The notes under the pieces were generated by a model that searched no databases, was not told the DNA's origin, and saw only the letters and a program-made list of their open reading frames with translations. A program made the translations under genes and the position numbers. A DNA stretch of 64,000 nucleotides. It comes from Candidatus Pantoea soli (GTDB taxonomy: Bacteria > Pseudomonadota > Gammaproteobacteria > Enterobacterales > Enterobacteriaceae). Below are positions 52,046 to 60,466 of this stretch, piece by piece (the stretch's first letter is position 1; each line of letters begins with the position of its first letter). Location of the stretch: the NCBI RefSeq assembly GCF_007833795.1, contig NZ_CP032702.1:3162001-3226000 (forward strand), written 5' to 3'.

Positions 52046-52503
52046 AGCGAGGCTCGGTTCAGCCCGCTGGGATTGGGTAAGACCCAAATCTGCGTCTCGC
52101 CCAGCGTTTGCGGCTGCTGGCCCCACGCCACCTTACGCTGCCGGAACGCCTTCTGAAAGGCATCTTTACCCAACACCGCCAGCGCCTGCGGCTGATAGCG
52201 CAATATTTTCTGCTGCAGCCGTTCACCGCCGTCCCGCAGTTCATTGCCGGCCAGCTCGCTGGCCTGTACCGTAGGCCGCTCGACCAGCATAGTAATACCG
52301 CAACCGGTCTCCAGCAGCCGCTGCTCCTGCTCCGGTTTCAGCTGTTCGCGCGTGAAGCCGGCCTGATGAATAACCTTCCAGAAACGGTTACCGGGATGTG
52401 CAAAATGGAACCCGGTGTGCGCCGATGATTTGCCGGGATTGATGCCGCAGAACAGCACCTGTAAATCCGGCGCGATAATGTCGCGAATATCGTGATCGCT
52501 CAT
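51988..52503 (-). CDS. mug: G/U mismatch-specific DNA glycosylase Mug
   Basis: This 171-residue uracil-DNA glycosylase superfamily enzyme (E. coli 168) removes uracil and ethenocytosine opposite G. The active-site motif '[27 protein letters not shown]' (about 16-42) has the catalytic Asn in 'GINPG', and the intercalating loop is 'PNPSGLNR' (about 143-150). The C-terminus ends '[10 protein letters not shown]', and its last 55 bases form one unit of the tandem array that continues past the stop. Its position after rpoD, facing it, is conserved in enterobacteria. Confidence 0.95.
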   Translation of the reverse strand: MSDHDIRDIIAPDLQVLFCGINPGKSSAHTGFHFAHPGNRFWKVIHQAGFTREQLKPEQEQRLLETGCGITMLVERPTVQASELAGNELRDGGERLQQKILRYQPQALAVLGKDAFQKAFRQRKVAWGQQPQTLGETQIWVLPNPSGLNRASLEEMVAAYRQLYEQLSHIA

Positions 52504-53085
<582 letters not shown>

Positions 53086-53161
53086 GGCCCCTTAGCTCAG
53101 TGGTTAGAGCAGGCGACTCATAATCGCTTGGTCGCTGGTTCAAACCCAGCAGGGGCCACCA
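53086..53161 (+). tRNA. ileX: tRNA-Ile2 (anticodon CAU)
   Basis: This 76-base tRNA has complete cloverleaf arms: acceptor GGCCCCT/AGGGGCC, D-arm with TTAGCTCAG, anticodon stem around CTCATAA (anticodon CAU) and T-arm with GGTTCAAACCC, then encoded CCA. CAU with this body is the isoleucine tRNA whose C34 becomes lysidine to read AUA (E. coli ileX has nearly the same sequence and the same place after mug). A 3'-half-like copy occurs at 56090-56135, so this gene is the probable insertion site of the island that follows. Confidence 0.95.
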
Positions 53162-53514
53162 AATTTAATCTTATAAATCAAATAATTAAACTCGAAATTA
53201 GAATCTGCTTTTTCCATCTACTTCTTTTGATGTCCCCTTTTTGTCCCCTCAGTTTTTACCTTATAATTGACCAGTATGATTTTGCGCGTTTTTCCCAATC
53301 ATCATATGCCGCCAGCCAGCCATCATCTTTTTTATAACGCGCAATGCTATCCCCGCCACTTACTGGTTTGTGCCTCGATAAACGTGCAGCTGCATCCAAT
53401 CACCAAAACCGCACCAGAACAGGCAAGGACATAAAAAATGAGAGAGCAAAACGCATGAAACAGAATGTACTCAATGCATGGCTTTGAAGAGGCTTATACA
53501 GGTAGTTACTGGCT
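53162..53514. other. Left part of the tRNA-linked AT-rich island, no intact gene
   Basis: This is 353 bases after the tRNA. Composition changes sharply to AT-rich. A direct repeat GTCCCCTTTTTGTCCCC lies near 53230-53250. On the minus strand a short frame reads 'ARYKKDDGWLAAYDDWEKRA' and ends at about 53262; it has no proper start and looks like the C-terminal remnant of a lost gene. No integrase is present. Confidence 0.45.
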
Positions 53515-53772
53515 TCATTTACTCTCAGAACGGGAGTTTAAGTGATAGATTTTACGCACAGCGGAGACAGTGAGAACAGCCAGAAAAATAGAGAAAATGC
53601 CGAGAAAAATTATTAGCGAGAGCAAAGGGTTTAAGAGTCCTCCTAAGCTCGTAAAATCACTCATCCTCGCTAGCTGTTCAGGCGTCAATATACGAAGAAC
53701 CACTTCCGGTATAATTAGAAAGAAAATAATAACCACCGGAACATAAATTATTGTTTTTTTGGTTTTGCCCAT
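53515..53772 (-). CDS. Small two-helix membrane protein, unknown
   Basis: This 85-residue protein has two long hydrophobic segments (about residues 8-29 'IIYVPVVIIFFLIIPEVVLRI' and 46-70 'LLNPLLSLIIFLGIFSIFLAV') and charged ends, so it is an inner membrane hairpin. I do not recognise a family. It is divergent from the 236-residue gene at 53841 with a 68-base shared promoter region. AT-rich composition unlike the core genes points to horizontal transfer. It could belong to the same functional module as its divergent neighbours. Confidence 0.6.
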   Translation of the reverse strand: MGKTKKTIIYVPVVIIFFLIIPEVVLRILTPEQLARMSDFTSLGGLLNPLLSLIIFLGIFSIFLAVLTVSAVRKIYHLNSRSESK

Positions 53773-53840
53773 CTTCTTTCTTGCCCTCGCTGGCGAACAT
53801 GATCAAAAATTGGATAAATGATACAACAAGGAATGAAGTT

Positions 53841-54551
53841 ATGTCACAACCCTATTTACAATTAAAAATGCAGGCTAACAAGAAATTAGCTGTTGCATTA
53901 ACGAATTCACTTAATGACATCCATGCAGATCATATATCCACTATTGAGAAAATAAAACTTGGTGGGCAGCGGCTTATCAATTACGGCTCATGTCTTGTCC
54001 CAAATGATTATTATCGTAGTTCATGTCGTGATACCTGGAGAGAGGATAAAAGATTAGTCCTTTCTTTGGGTGAGATATATAGAAGGAAGGATATAGCTCT
54101 GGATATGGTTGAAATTTACTTCCGTAAAACCTTAACAAGGCTTGGAGACGAAAAAAGCAATAATCTTATATCTCACGTTCAAAAATTGTTAGGTAAAGCA
54201 GCAGAGCATGCATCAACGAAAACCAGCAAACTGGCTCTTTCTTTTACAATGGCTAATCTGGTGCTTAGTAGCGCCGATTTCAAAAAAAAACATATCCAGC
54301 TTGTTAACTCCTTCTCAACGTGGTTCATAAACGCGACCACACTTTATGCAAAAGCACAAGTAGCCGCATCAGCCGCAAACAGACTTAAATTTCAGGATCC
54401 TTCATATTACCAGGCTCTATCTAAGGAAAATATTGAAATGCTTTACTTTCTTATTGAACCTAAAATGTCTGAAATAATTTACCAGGTAAATTCTGGAGAC
54501 AATAACGAAGAAAAAATCGCAAACGCTTTGTATGAGATTTTAAGCAAATGA
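53841..54551 (+). CDS. Hypothetical soluble protein, 236 residues, unknown family
   Basis: No signal peptide or membrane segment is visible. The protein is Lys/Leu/Ser-rich and appears mostly alpha-helical (for example 'LQLKMQANKKLAVALTNSL' and 'NNLISHVQKLLGKAAEHAS'). I recognise no domain. The frame is open from 53751, but ATG 53841 has AAGGA upstream. Its last bases overlap the start of a 58-residue membrane protein (ATGA), so the two are translationally coupled, a pattern seen for paired effector/membrane or toxin/antidote genes. Function is unknown. Confidence 0.65.
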   Translation: MSQPYLQLKMQANKKLAVALTNSLNDIHADHISTIEKIKLGGQRLINYGSCLVPNDYYRSSCRDTWREDKRLVLSLGEIYRRKDIALDMVEIYFRKTLTRLGDEKSNNLISHVQKLLGKAAEHASTKTSKLALSFTMANLVLSSADFKKKHIQLVNSFSTWFINATTLYAKAQVAASAANRLKFQDPSYYQALSKENIEMLYFLIEPKMSEIIYQVNSGDNNEEKIANALYEILSK

Positions 54552-54724
54552 AACGTGCAATTGTATGGTTACTCCAGTCTTTTTTTTATTTGATACCAGC
54601 CGCAATCATTGGGGCAGGCGTATATGTATTTATACGATTCGTCCCGAGCCATGCAGGAATTCTTAGCTTATTATGGATCACTGTCGTTTCATTTATATAT
54701 ATAAAATATAACAAATGGTATTAA
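54548..54724 (+). CDS. Short two-helix membrane protein coupled to the upstream gene
   Basis: This 58-residue gene starts within the stop of the preceding one (ATGA at 54548-54551). It begins 'MKRAIVWLLQSFFYLIPAAI' and has a second hydrophobic stretch around 'GILSLLWITVVSFIYI', ending 'KYNKWY'. Two membrane spans with a short Arg-containing loop fit a small pore- or anchor-like protein. The tight coupling and lack of its own ribosome-binding site support real translation. Family unknown. Confidence 0.6.
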   Translation: MKRAIVWLLQSFFYLIPAAIIGAGVYVFIRFVPSHAGILSLLWITVVSFIYIKYNKWY

Positions 54725-55469
54725 TGAAAATCTGATATCTTTCATAACTAGCTTTCAAATGAAGCGGGCGTAATCTTGCCGAAAGTTGTTTGACTGCATT
54801 CTGAGGAATTTTAATTTTCCGATTTTTAGAATGCAATGGTTACCTTAAATGATTTCCGCATTAAAAAATACACCAATAGACCTATATTAATAATATAAGA
54901 TGATGAAGTAATTTTGTAATGAATTAATAGCCACAATAAAAATTATTTATCAGTCGCCGGGGAATGCACAATCGGAAGATGCCCTGTATATGGTTGCGAT
55001 GTCTTAGTATATGGCGGCAGAACTAGCCATTGAAGAATAGGTGAATACCCTTAAAATTTAACAGTAAAACTGTCGCGCTTAAATGTAAGATTGCGAGAAT
55101 TTCAGAGCACTAGCTTGCAGAAAAAATTATGCAGTTCTGGTCAATCTATGAGAAAGCTAATAATGTTTATTAAAGCCGAACAACATTGTTTCCATATCGT
55201 AAAATTTCTACAATCCTGATATCTGATCAATCGATAGCTATACCAGTTTACCAACGACAGGCCTGGCGCTATGATGCAGAAATGGCGGGCGGTTTCAAAA
55301 AAATCGCTGTAAGAAAATCGCCGCTGAGCAGTGCGGTAATGACCCGATTTTCATTATGCTGCCTATCCTATTGACCATGAGTATTATATTTTTAATTCAA
55401 CACATTGGACGATAAAATCCATCAAAAAACTTACCATTCACAGCATCAGCGAAAGGGAGGAAGAGGTAA
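54725..55469. other. AT-rich stretch with gene remnants
   Basis: This is 745 bases without a convincing intact gene. A 62-codon frame at 55186-55374 ('YQRQAWRYDAEMAGGFKKIA') shows protein-like composition. In another frame just after, 'KIAAEQCGNDPIFIMLPILL' continues to a stop near 55413, which suggests a decayed, frameshifted gene. Otherwise multiple stops occur in all frames. A strong purine-rich ribosome-binding site for the next gene lies at 55455-55466. Confidence 0.45.
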
Positions 55470-55679
55470 ATGCATCATTTTCTGGAAATATTTTCAGAGC
55501 TACTTTCTAACTGGCCTTTGATATCGGGAGAGCGGCGAGAGAAAAAGCCCGTAAAAGACAGAAAGAAGATCTCAGACCTTCACTACAGGCCCGTTTTCAG
55601 GACCACAGTTGACAAAAAAATTGAGGATATACCTCAGAAAGATGAAAACAAATCCGCGCCAGTCAAATCATCGACGTGA
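55470..55679 (+). CDS. Small hypothetical protein, 69 residues
   Basis: The ATG follows a strong GGGAGGAAGAGG ribosome-binding region. The protein begins with a hydrophobic 'MHHFLEIFSELLSNWPLI' and continues as a very basic/charged tail ('KKPVKDRKKISD', 'DKKIEDIPQKDENK'). No family recognised. Its stop overlaps the GTG of the next frame (GTGA at 55676-55679), so the two could be coupled; a frameshifted single gene is the alternative. Confidence 0.4.
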   Translation: MHHFLEIFSELLSNWPLISGERREKKPVKDRKKISDLHYRPVFRTTVDKKIEDIPQKDENKSAPVKSST

Positions 55680-55963
55680 AAACTAAAGGCAAGAAAAACC
55701 TTGCGGTGCCGATAACTGAAAAATTACAGGCTGAGCTGCCATCAACCAGGAAAGGCTTAGATTTTCCGCCAGGAGCTTTCGCCAGATCAACGAATATACT
55801 CTCCAGTTTCTATTGGGAACTGGTTGACGTAGCAATACAAATATTTTATTCAAGAGCCTCTGAGATGAGTGAAAACGAACTCATTTTGCATGTTAAAGAG
55901 CGTCTCGCCCCCCTCTACAGGAAGTTGCACAACTGTGACTGTATGGGAATTTTAGCCAGATAA
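55676..55963 (+). CDS. Small hypothetical protein, 95 residues
   Basis: It begins at a GTG overlapping the previous stop. Basic N-terminus ('MKTKGKKNLAVPITEKLQ'), then a more hydrophobic helix-like part ('STNILSSFYWELVDVAIQIF') and a C-terminal half with Cys-X-Cys ('NCDCMGIL'). No recognised domain. Together with its upstream neighbour it occupies the right half of the island, and it may also be a fragment of a once longer gene. Confidence 0.4.
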   Translation: MKTKGKKNLAVPITEKLQAELPSTRKGLDFPPGAFARSTNILSSFYWELVDVAIQIFYSRASEMSENELILHVKERLAPLYRKLHNCDCMGILAR

Positions 55964-56298
55964 ATTTTTGTGTAGCAATAGCAGCAAAGTGGCAGCAGAT
56001 CTCAACGCTATGTGCCACTTTTCATTACTATTCGGCCCAGAGAAAGCTTAAAAATCAGTAATTTGCTTATTTCCCTCGCATAGAAATGGGACTCATAATC
56101 GCCCGATCGCGGGTTCAACCCAACCGGGGCCATCAGAATCAGTGATTTTTAACCATGCATTACGCCGCTTTACTCAGCAATTTTTTTGATGACAATATCA
56201 CAATGTTAAACGCGCCCGGGTATTCGGGCATGAAATGAATGATAATGCCACGTTCAGGCAACCCAGCCTCATTATGATCAAAGCGAAAGGAACGCACG
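55964..56298. other. Right end of the island before the GT17 gene
   Basis: This is 335 bases without a gene. It holds the tRNA 3'-half copy (56090-56135), after which GC content rises again. Just before the GT17 start is AAAGGAAC, its ribosome-binding site. Confidence 0.6.
56090..56135 (+). repeat. Degenerate copy of the tRNA-Ile2 3' half (att-like)
   Basis: GACTCATAATCGC is identical to the anticodon arm of tRNA-Ile2 and the rest continues through a T-arm-like GGGTTCAACCC to GGGGCCATCA. By eye about 39 of 47 positions agree with tRNA bases 53115-53161. The 5' half of a tRNA is absent. This is the expected footprint of integrase-mediated insertion at the tRNA 3' part. Confidence 0.7.
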
Positions 56299-57138
56299 TT
56301 GATTTACGACTGTTTTTTATATTATGACGAAGACATGCTGCTGGATATCCGGCTGCACACCTTAAACGCAGCGGTCGATCGTTTTGTCATTGTTGAATCA
56401 ACACATACCTTTACCGGTAAGCCTAAAAATTTGAATTTTGATGCAGATAAGTATGCAGAGTTCAAAGACAAAATTATCTATGTCATCTTCGATGAACCGC
56501 CGCTGCTTAAAGACGGACAATGCGATGCCTGGGCCAACGAGGCGGCGACCCGAAACGCGATAATGCGCGGGCTGGAACAGGCGCAGGATAACGATCTGGT
56601 GCTGATTTCGGACGTTGACGAAATCTTTAATCCGGATGTCATTAACACCATCAACCCCGGCCGGCTGTGCACGATTTTGCATATGCCATTTTATAACTAT
56701 CAGTTTAATCTGCAGGTGTTTAATCCTGATGGCTCTGCACGGCAGTGCCGGCTGCCCCGCGCTACCCGGATGCGCAATTTACGTCAGTATTTTGGTGGCC
56801 AGCCTGAGATTTTTCGTAATATAAAAAAATCGGGCATCTATAACCATTTTATCAGCCGCAACTGGTTTAAATTGCGCAGCTCGGTGATTAAAAATGCAGG
56901 CTGGCATTTCTCCTGGATCATGACCCCTGAGCGTATTTCAGAAAAAATGTCTTCCATTTCCCACACAGAATACGATTTGCCGCACCTGAACAATAAAGCG
57001 CATATTGTTGCCGCGCTCACCAGCGCAAAAGACCTGTGGAACCGTGACCGGAAGCTGATTAAACAGGAACTGTGCGTGGAGAAATTTCCCCGCTACCTGG
57101 TGGAGAACCGCGAAAAATATCAGGATTTCATCCTGTAA
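56299..57138 (+). CDS. Family 17 glycosyltransferase (beta-1,4-GlcNAc-transferase-like)
   Basis: This 279-residue protein resembles GT17 (PF04724) enzymes related to beta-1,4-mannosyl-glycoprotein N-acetylglucosaminyltransferase. Marks are 'YDCFLYYDEDMLLDIRLHTL' at the start, 'FVIVESTHTFTGKPK' (about 29-43), a DxD at Asp105-Asp107 in 'LISDVDEIFNP', and 'NAGWHFSWIM' near residue 200. In bacteria these occur in surface polysaccharide or other glycan loci. The likely start is TTG at 56299 with AAAGGA upstream. It is a lone glycosyltransferase, facing the type I secretion operon, whose last gene ends 149 bases downstream in the opposite direction. Acceptor unknown. Confidence 0.8.
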   Translation: MIYDCFLYYDEDMLLDIRLHTLNAAVDRFVIVESTHTFTGKPKNLNFDADKYAEFKDKIIYVIFDEPPLLKDGQCDAWANEAATRNAIMRGLEQAQDNDLVLISDVDEIFNPDVINTINPGRLCTILHMPFYNYQFNLQVFNPDGSARQCRLPRATRMRNLRQYFGGQPEIFRNIKKSGIYNHFISRNWFKLRSSVIKNAGWHFSWIMTPERISEKMSSISHTEYDLPHLNNKAHIVAALTSAKDLWNRDRKLIKQELCVEKFPRYLVENREKYQDFIL

Positions 57139-57256
57139 AAAGGTTTCAATCCATTCGCCAGATCGCGCCAGCAAACAGAAGACGTGCGCTATTTTCCTGT
57201 CTGCTGGCGCGGCGCCCCACGGAGAGGCGGGCTGCTCCGCACGTCCTGCCCGCCCG

Positions 57257-57282
57257 CAAAAGAGAACCCGCCGCAGCGGGTT
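57257..57282 (-). terminator. Terminator-like hairpin after the type I secretion operon
   Basis: On the minus strand AACCCGC and GCGGGTT form a 7-bp stem with a TGCG loop, followed by CTCTTTT. It lies 6 bases past the TolC-like gene stop. Confidence 0.6.
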
Positions 57283-57287
57283 GGTTA

Positions 57288-59219
57288 TCAGCGTCCGGTT
57301 GTCAGCCAGCGACTGAGCGTGCCTGCGCTGGAGTAGCCACGCAGAATCGCGGCATAGCTGTCGAAGCGGTTACTCACCTCATTCACCTGGTTGTTATACA
57401 GATCGCTTTCCGCACTCAGCACGTCCAGCAGCGTTCGGCGACCAAGGTGATACCACTGATCAAAGAAGTCTTTACGAATGCGATCGGACTCCGCAATCAG
57501 ATTCTTATACAGCTCTGCGCGTTCTGCCGTGGCATGCGCATCCTGATTTGCCGCACGCACGCGGTTTTCCAGATCGCGCCGCTGCTCCTGCACCTGCTGA
57601 CGGCTGGCTTCCGCGCGCTTGATGGCGGCAATTTCCTGCGCCGTCACCGAGCCGCCGCGGAACAGTCCCCAGCTGACGTTCAGTCCGGTCTGCCATGCCT
57701 GCTGCCGGCCCAGCTGGTCTTCACGCGTACTTTTATTCACCGTCCAGTTCAGCTTAGGCAGGCCGGAGGCTTTAATCGCCTGAGCTTCTTTAAACGCGGC
57801 CTGCTCTTCGGCTTTCGCCCGGAGGATCAGTGGATGACGGTCCAGACTGGCCAGCTGGTGATGCAGATCGCCAAAATTCATCGCCCAGCGGTGGCTGGCA
57901 GGCAGCGTTATGCGGTTATCGCCGATCAGGCGCTGCAGCGTAATCTCTACGTCACGTGCGCGTGACTGGGCATTTTCCAGGTAGCTCTGCGCCTGCAGCA
58001 GGCGCCCTTTCGCCTGCGTCAGCTCGCTGCGGCGGCCGGCGTCAGACTGCACAATGCCGCTTAGCATGGTGGTCAGCTCTTTCATGCGCGCCACAAATTG
58101 CTGGCTGATGGTGATGACGTGCTGCTGTTTATTCCATTCAATAAGCGCATTGGTGACCTGCATCGCCAGATCTTCACGCTGTGCCTGAACAGCCTGCTGC
58201 GCGGAAATGGCCCGCTGCTCACGGCTCTCGATGGTGCGGCTGGTCTGACCGAAGTCGATCAGGTTCGTCGCCACCGAGACGCTGAGTGAAGGGATATTGC
58301 TTTGTTTTTCATGGCTTTTCACGCCACTGCCAAACTCTTTGGTGGGCGAACTGGCACCGACATCCAGCTGCGGCCAGCGCTGCCCTTTGGCTTCATCAAT
58401 GCTGGCCAGCGCGGCATCCGTCTGCGCGACATAGGATTTCAGCACCGGGCTGATACGCCAGGCAATCCGGACGGCAGAGAGCAGCTTCTGGCGTAACTCG
58501 CTCTCTGCCACGGTTTCACGGCTGCCCCCGCTCAGGCTGACCGGCGACTGCGCAATCGTCGTGCTGGCTGCCGCCGCTGGCGGCGGGCTGACATAGCGAA
58601 AACCGGCTGTTGTGCTGGCGCGGTTGTCACTTACCGGACGCGGCGTAGCGGGCGGCGGCGTAAATGCCTGTACCGCCTGCAGTACCGGTTCACTGCGCGG
58701 CGGGGCTGGCTGTCGCTGCGCTTCGGTCAGGAAGCGACCGCCCTGCTGCGTCTGTTGCCCGGGCGTAGCGGACGGCACCGGTGCAGCCTGCACAAACGTG
58801 TGCGACTGCGCGGCAGGGACTGACGCGGATTGCTCCGGTACAGGCTGCACAAAAGCATGAGCCGGCGCAGCGGATACCGGCGCGGGCTGCTCCGGCACCG
58901 GCTGGACAACCGCGCGCGCTGGCGCGGCAGGTACCGCCGCCGGCACGGCAGAAGGCGGCGACGTGAATAGCGGCTGCGATGGCGCAACCGGCACGGCAGG
59001 CGGTGCGTAAGTCTGCACCGGCGCGCGAACAGTCGGTGCGCGCTGCACCGGAACCGCAGGGGTCGCCGGACGATGGCCGCTCATTTCGGCAAACATCATC
59101 AGTTCACTGGTGGAATCCGCTATGACCTGCATCGCAGGTGTCATCACCATCGTGATGCAAACGGCAAGCAAAGAGAGACGCCGCGCCGGTGTACGGCGCA
59201 GCTGATTATTATTTTTCAT
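57288..59219 (-). CDS. TolC-family outer membrane protein of type I secretion, with long Pro/Ala-rich N-terminus
   Basis: This 643-residue protein has a signal-type N-terminus ('LSLLAVCITMVMTPAMQVIA', about residues 15-34). An unusual Pro/Ala/Val/Gln-rich region of about 165 residues (about 50-215) follows, with loosely repeated 'VQPVPEQ' and 'AAPAHAFVQ' units. A complete TolC-type efflux domain occupies about 230-643 ('RQKLLSAVRIAWRISPVLK', 'NLIDFGQTSRTIESREQR', 'WGLFRGGSVTAQEIAAIKRA', 'LGRRTLLDVLSAESDLYNN'). It matches the AggA/BapB/LapE class that works with type I exporters of giant adhesins. Standard members lack the long Pro-rich insertion, which should lie in the periplasm. It is the last gene of a three-gene operon, 5 bases after the HlyD gene. 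Confidence 0.85.
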   Translation of the reverse strand: MKNNNQLRRTPARRLSLLAVCITMVMTPAMQVIADSTSELMMFAEMSGHRPATPAVPVQRAPTVRAPVQTYAPPAVPVAPSQPLFTSPPSAVPAAVPAAPARAVVQPVPEQPAPVSAAPAHAFVQPVPEQSASVPAAQSHTFVQAAPVPSATPGQQTQQGGRFLTEAQRQPAPPRSEPVLQAVQAFTPPPATPRPVSDNRASTTAGFRYVSPPPAAAASTTIAQSPVSLSGGSRETVAESELRQKLLSAVRIAWRISPVLKSYVAQTDAALASIDEAKGQRWPQLDVGASSPTKEFGSGVKSHEKQSNIPSLSVSVATNLIDFGQTSRTIESREQRAISAQQAVQAQREDLAMQVTNALIEWNKQQHVITISQQFVARMKELTTMLSGIVQSDAGRRSELTQAKGRLLQAQSYLENAQSRARDVEITLQRLIGDNRITLPASHRWAMNFGDLHHQLASLDRHPLILRAKAEEQAAFKEAQAIKASGLPKLNWTVNKSTREDQLGRQQAWQTGLNVSWGLFRGGSVTAQEIAAIKRAEASRQQVQEQRRDLENRVRAANQDAHATAERAELYKNLIAESDRIRKDFFDQWYHLGRRTLLDVLSAESDLYNNQVNEVSNRFDSYAAILRGYSSAGTLSRWLTTGR

Positions 59220-59224
59220 GATAA

Positions 59225-60466
59225 TTAACGCTCGCGGAATGCTTCTTTAGCCTTGAGAACCGGTTTCAGCAGGTAGTCGAGAATGGTTTTCTCGCCGGTA
59301 CGGATTTCCACCGTAGCGATCATGCCCGGGATAATCGGCAGGTCTTTATTACCCGCATGCAGCGTGCTTTTATCCGTCAGGATCAACACGCGATAGTAGG
59401 TGTCATCCGGACGTCCGGAAGCGGCCTTCTGATCGTCCTTCAGCGTATCCGGGCTGATATATTCCACGTGCCCATCCAGACCACCGTAAATGGCAAAGTC
59501 ATAGGCTGTGATTTTCACTTTGGCCGGTAAGCCCGGCCGCAGGAAGGCCACATCAGACGGGCGGATTTTGCCCTCGACCAGCAGCTGCTCCTCCAGCGGA
59601 ACGATCTCCAGAATGTGCTCGCCCGGCTGAATCACGCCGCCGATGGTGTTGACGCGCACGTTCTTTACCGTCCCCCGCACGGGTGCGGTAATGGTGGTAC
59701 GTTCCACTACGTCTGCACGGCCAATCAGGTTCTCGCTGACCTGGCTCAGCTCCAGCTCCAGGCGCGCCAGCTCCGTGTTAGCGTCCGACTGATAGCGGTT
59801 ACGCCGCTCAACAATCTGGGCCTGAATATCATTCGCCTGCCGCTGCATGCGCAGCAGCTCGACTTCAGACAGTAATCCTTTGGCCGCCAGCGGTTCCGCC
59901 AGGCGGATTTCACGCATGGATAAGGCATAGCTGCGCTGCAGCGAAGTGATGCTGTCATCCAGCGCACGTTTGCGTGATTCATACGCTTTGGTTTCCTGCG
60001 CCACCACGGCGGGATCGCTTCTGACCTGCTCATCAAACTCCAGCGGCTGGGCATACGCCTCGGCGCGCAGACGCGCAATGCTGCCTTTCAGACCGATCAC
60101 TTTACTCAGGGCTTCGCGATAGCTGGACTGGGCACGCGTCGGGTCAATTTTCAGCAGGACATCACCACGATTCACCACCGTACCTTCACGCACGTTCATC
60201 TCAGCGAGAATGCCGCCCTCCAGGCTCTGGATCACCTGCTCGCGACTGCGGGAAATCACTTTGCCATCGCCTTTGGTGATCTCTTCCACCCGGGCATAGT
60301 TCGCCCACGTCAGGCCAACGCCCAGCACGGCGATGATGATCCACATCACCAGCTTTGATCCCGGCGTGGTTTGGGCCAGCAGGGAGGCCTGTACGTCATT
60401 CATAAACTCTGCGTCGGCCGCAGAAAGGGTTCTGGCGCGATTACGCCATGGCATTAATTTGCTCAT
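59225..60466 (-). CDS. HlyD-family periplasmic adaptor of type I secretion
   Basis: This 413-residue membrane fusion protein has a cytoplasmic N-terminus, one transmembrane helix (about residues 40-58, 'VMWIIIAVLGVGLTWANYA'), then lipoyl/barrel-sandwich halves ('GDGKVISRSREQVIQSLEGG' and 'TTITAPVRGTVKNVRVNTIGG') around a long coiled-coil hairpin (about 110-245), and a beta-barrel end ('RPGLPAKVKITAYDFAIYGGLDGHVEYIS'). It bridges the ABC transporter to the outer membrane channel. Its ATG overlaps the ABC gene stop (ATGA, 60463-60466), and it is followed 5 bases later by the TolC-like gene. Confidence 0.93.
   Translation of the reverse strand: MSKLMPWRNRARTLSAADAEFMNDVQASLLAQTTPGSKLVMWIIIAVLGVGLTWANYARVEEITKGDGKVISRSREQVIQSLEGGILAEMNVREGTVVNRGDVLLKIDPTRAQSSYREALSKVIGLKGSIARLRAEAYAQPLEFDEQVRSDPAVVAQETKAYESRKRALDDSITSLQRSYALSMREIRLAEPLAAKGLLSEVELLRMQRQANDIQAQIVERRNRYQSDANTELARLELELSQVSENLIGRADVVERTTITAPVRGTVKNVRVNTIGGVIQPGEHILEIVPLEEQLLVEGKIRPSDVAFLRPGLPAKVKITAYDFAIYGGLDGHVEYISPDTLKDDQKAASGRPDDTYYRVLILTDKSTLHAGNKDLPIIPGMIATVEIRTGEKTILDYLLKPVLKAKEAFRER

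Noticed and set aside
55186..55374. 62-codon frame in the AT-rich island
   Set aside because: Looks like a remnant of a decayed gene rather than an intact one; described within the surrounding region only.
56090..56135. Second functional tRNA gene
   Set aside because: Only the 3' half resembles a tRNA; no D-arm or matching acceptor strand precedes it, and the T-arm has lost a base.
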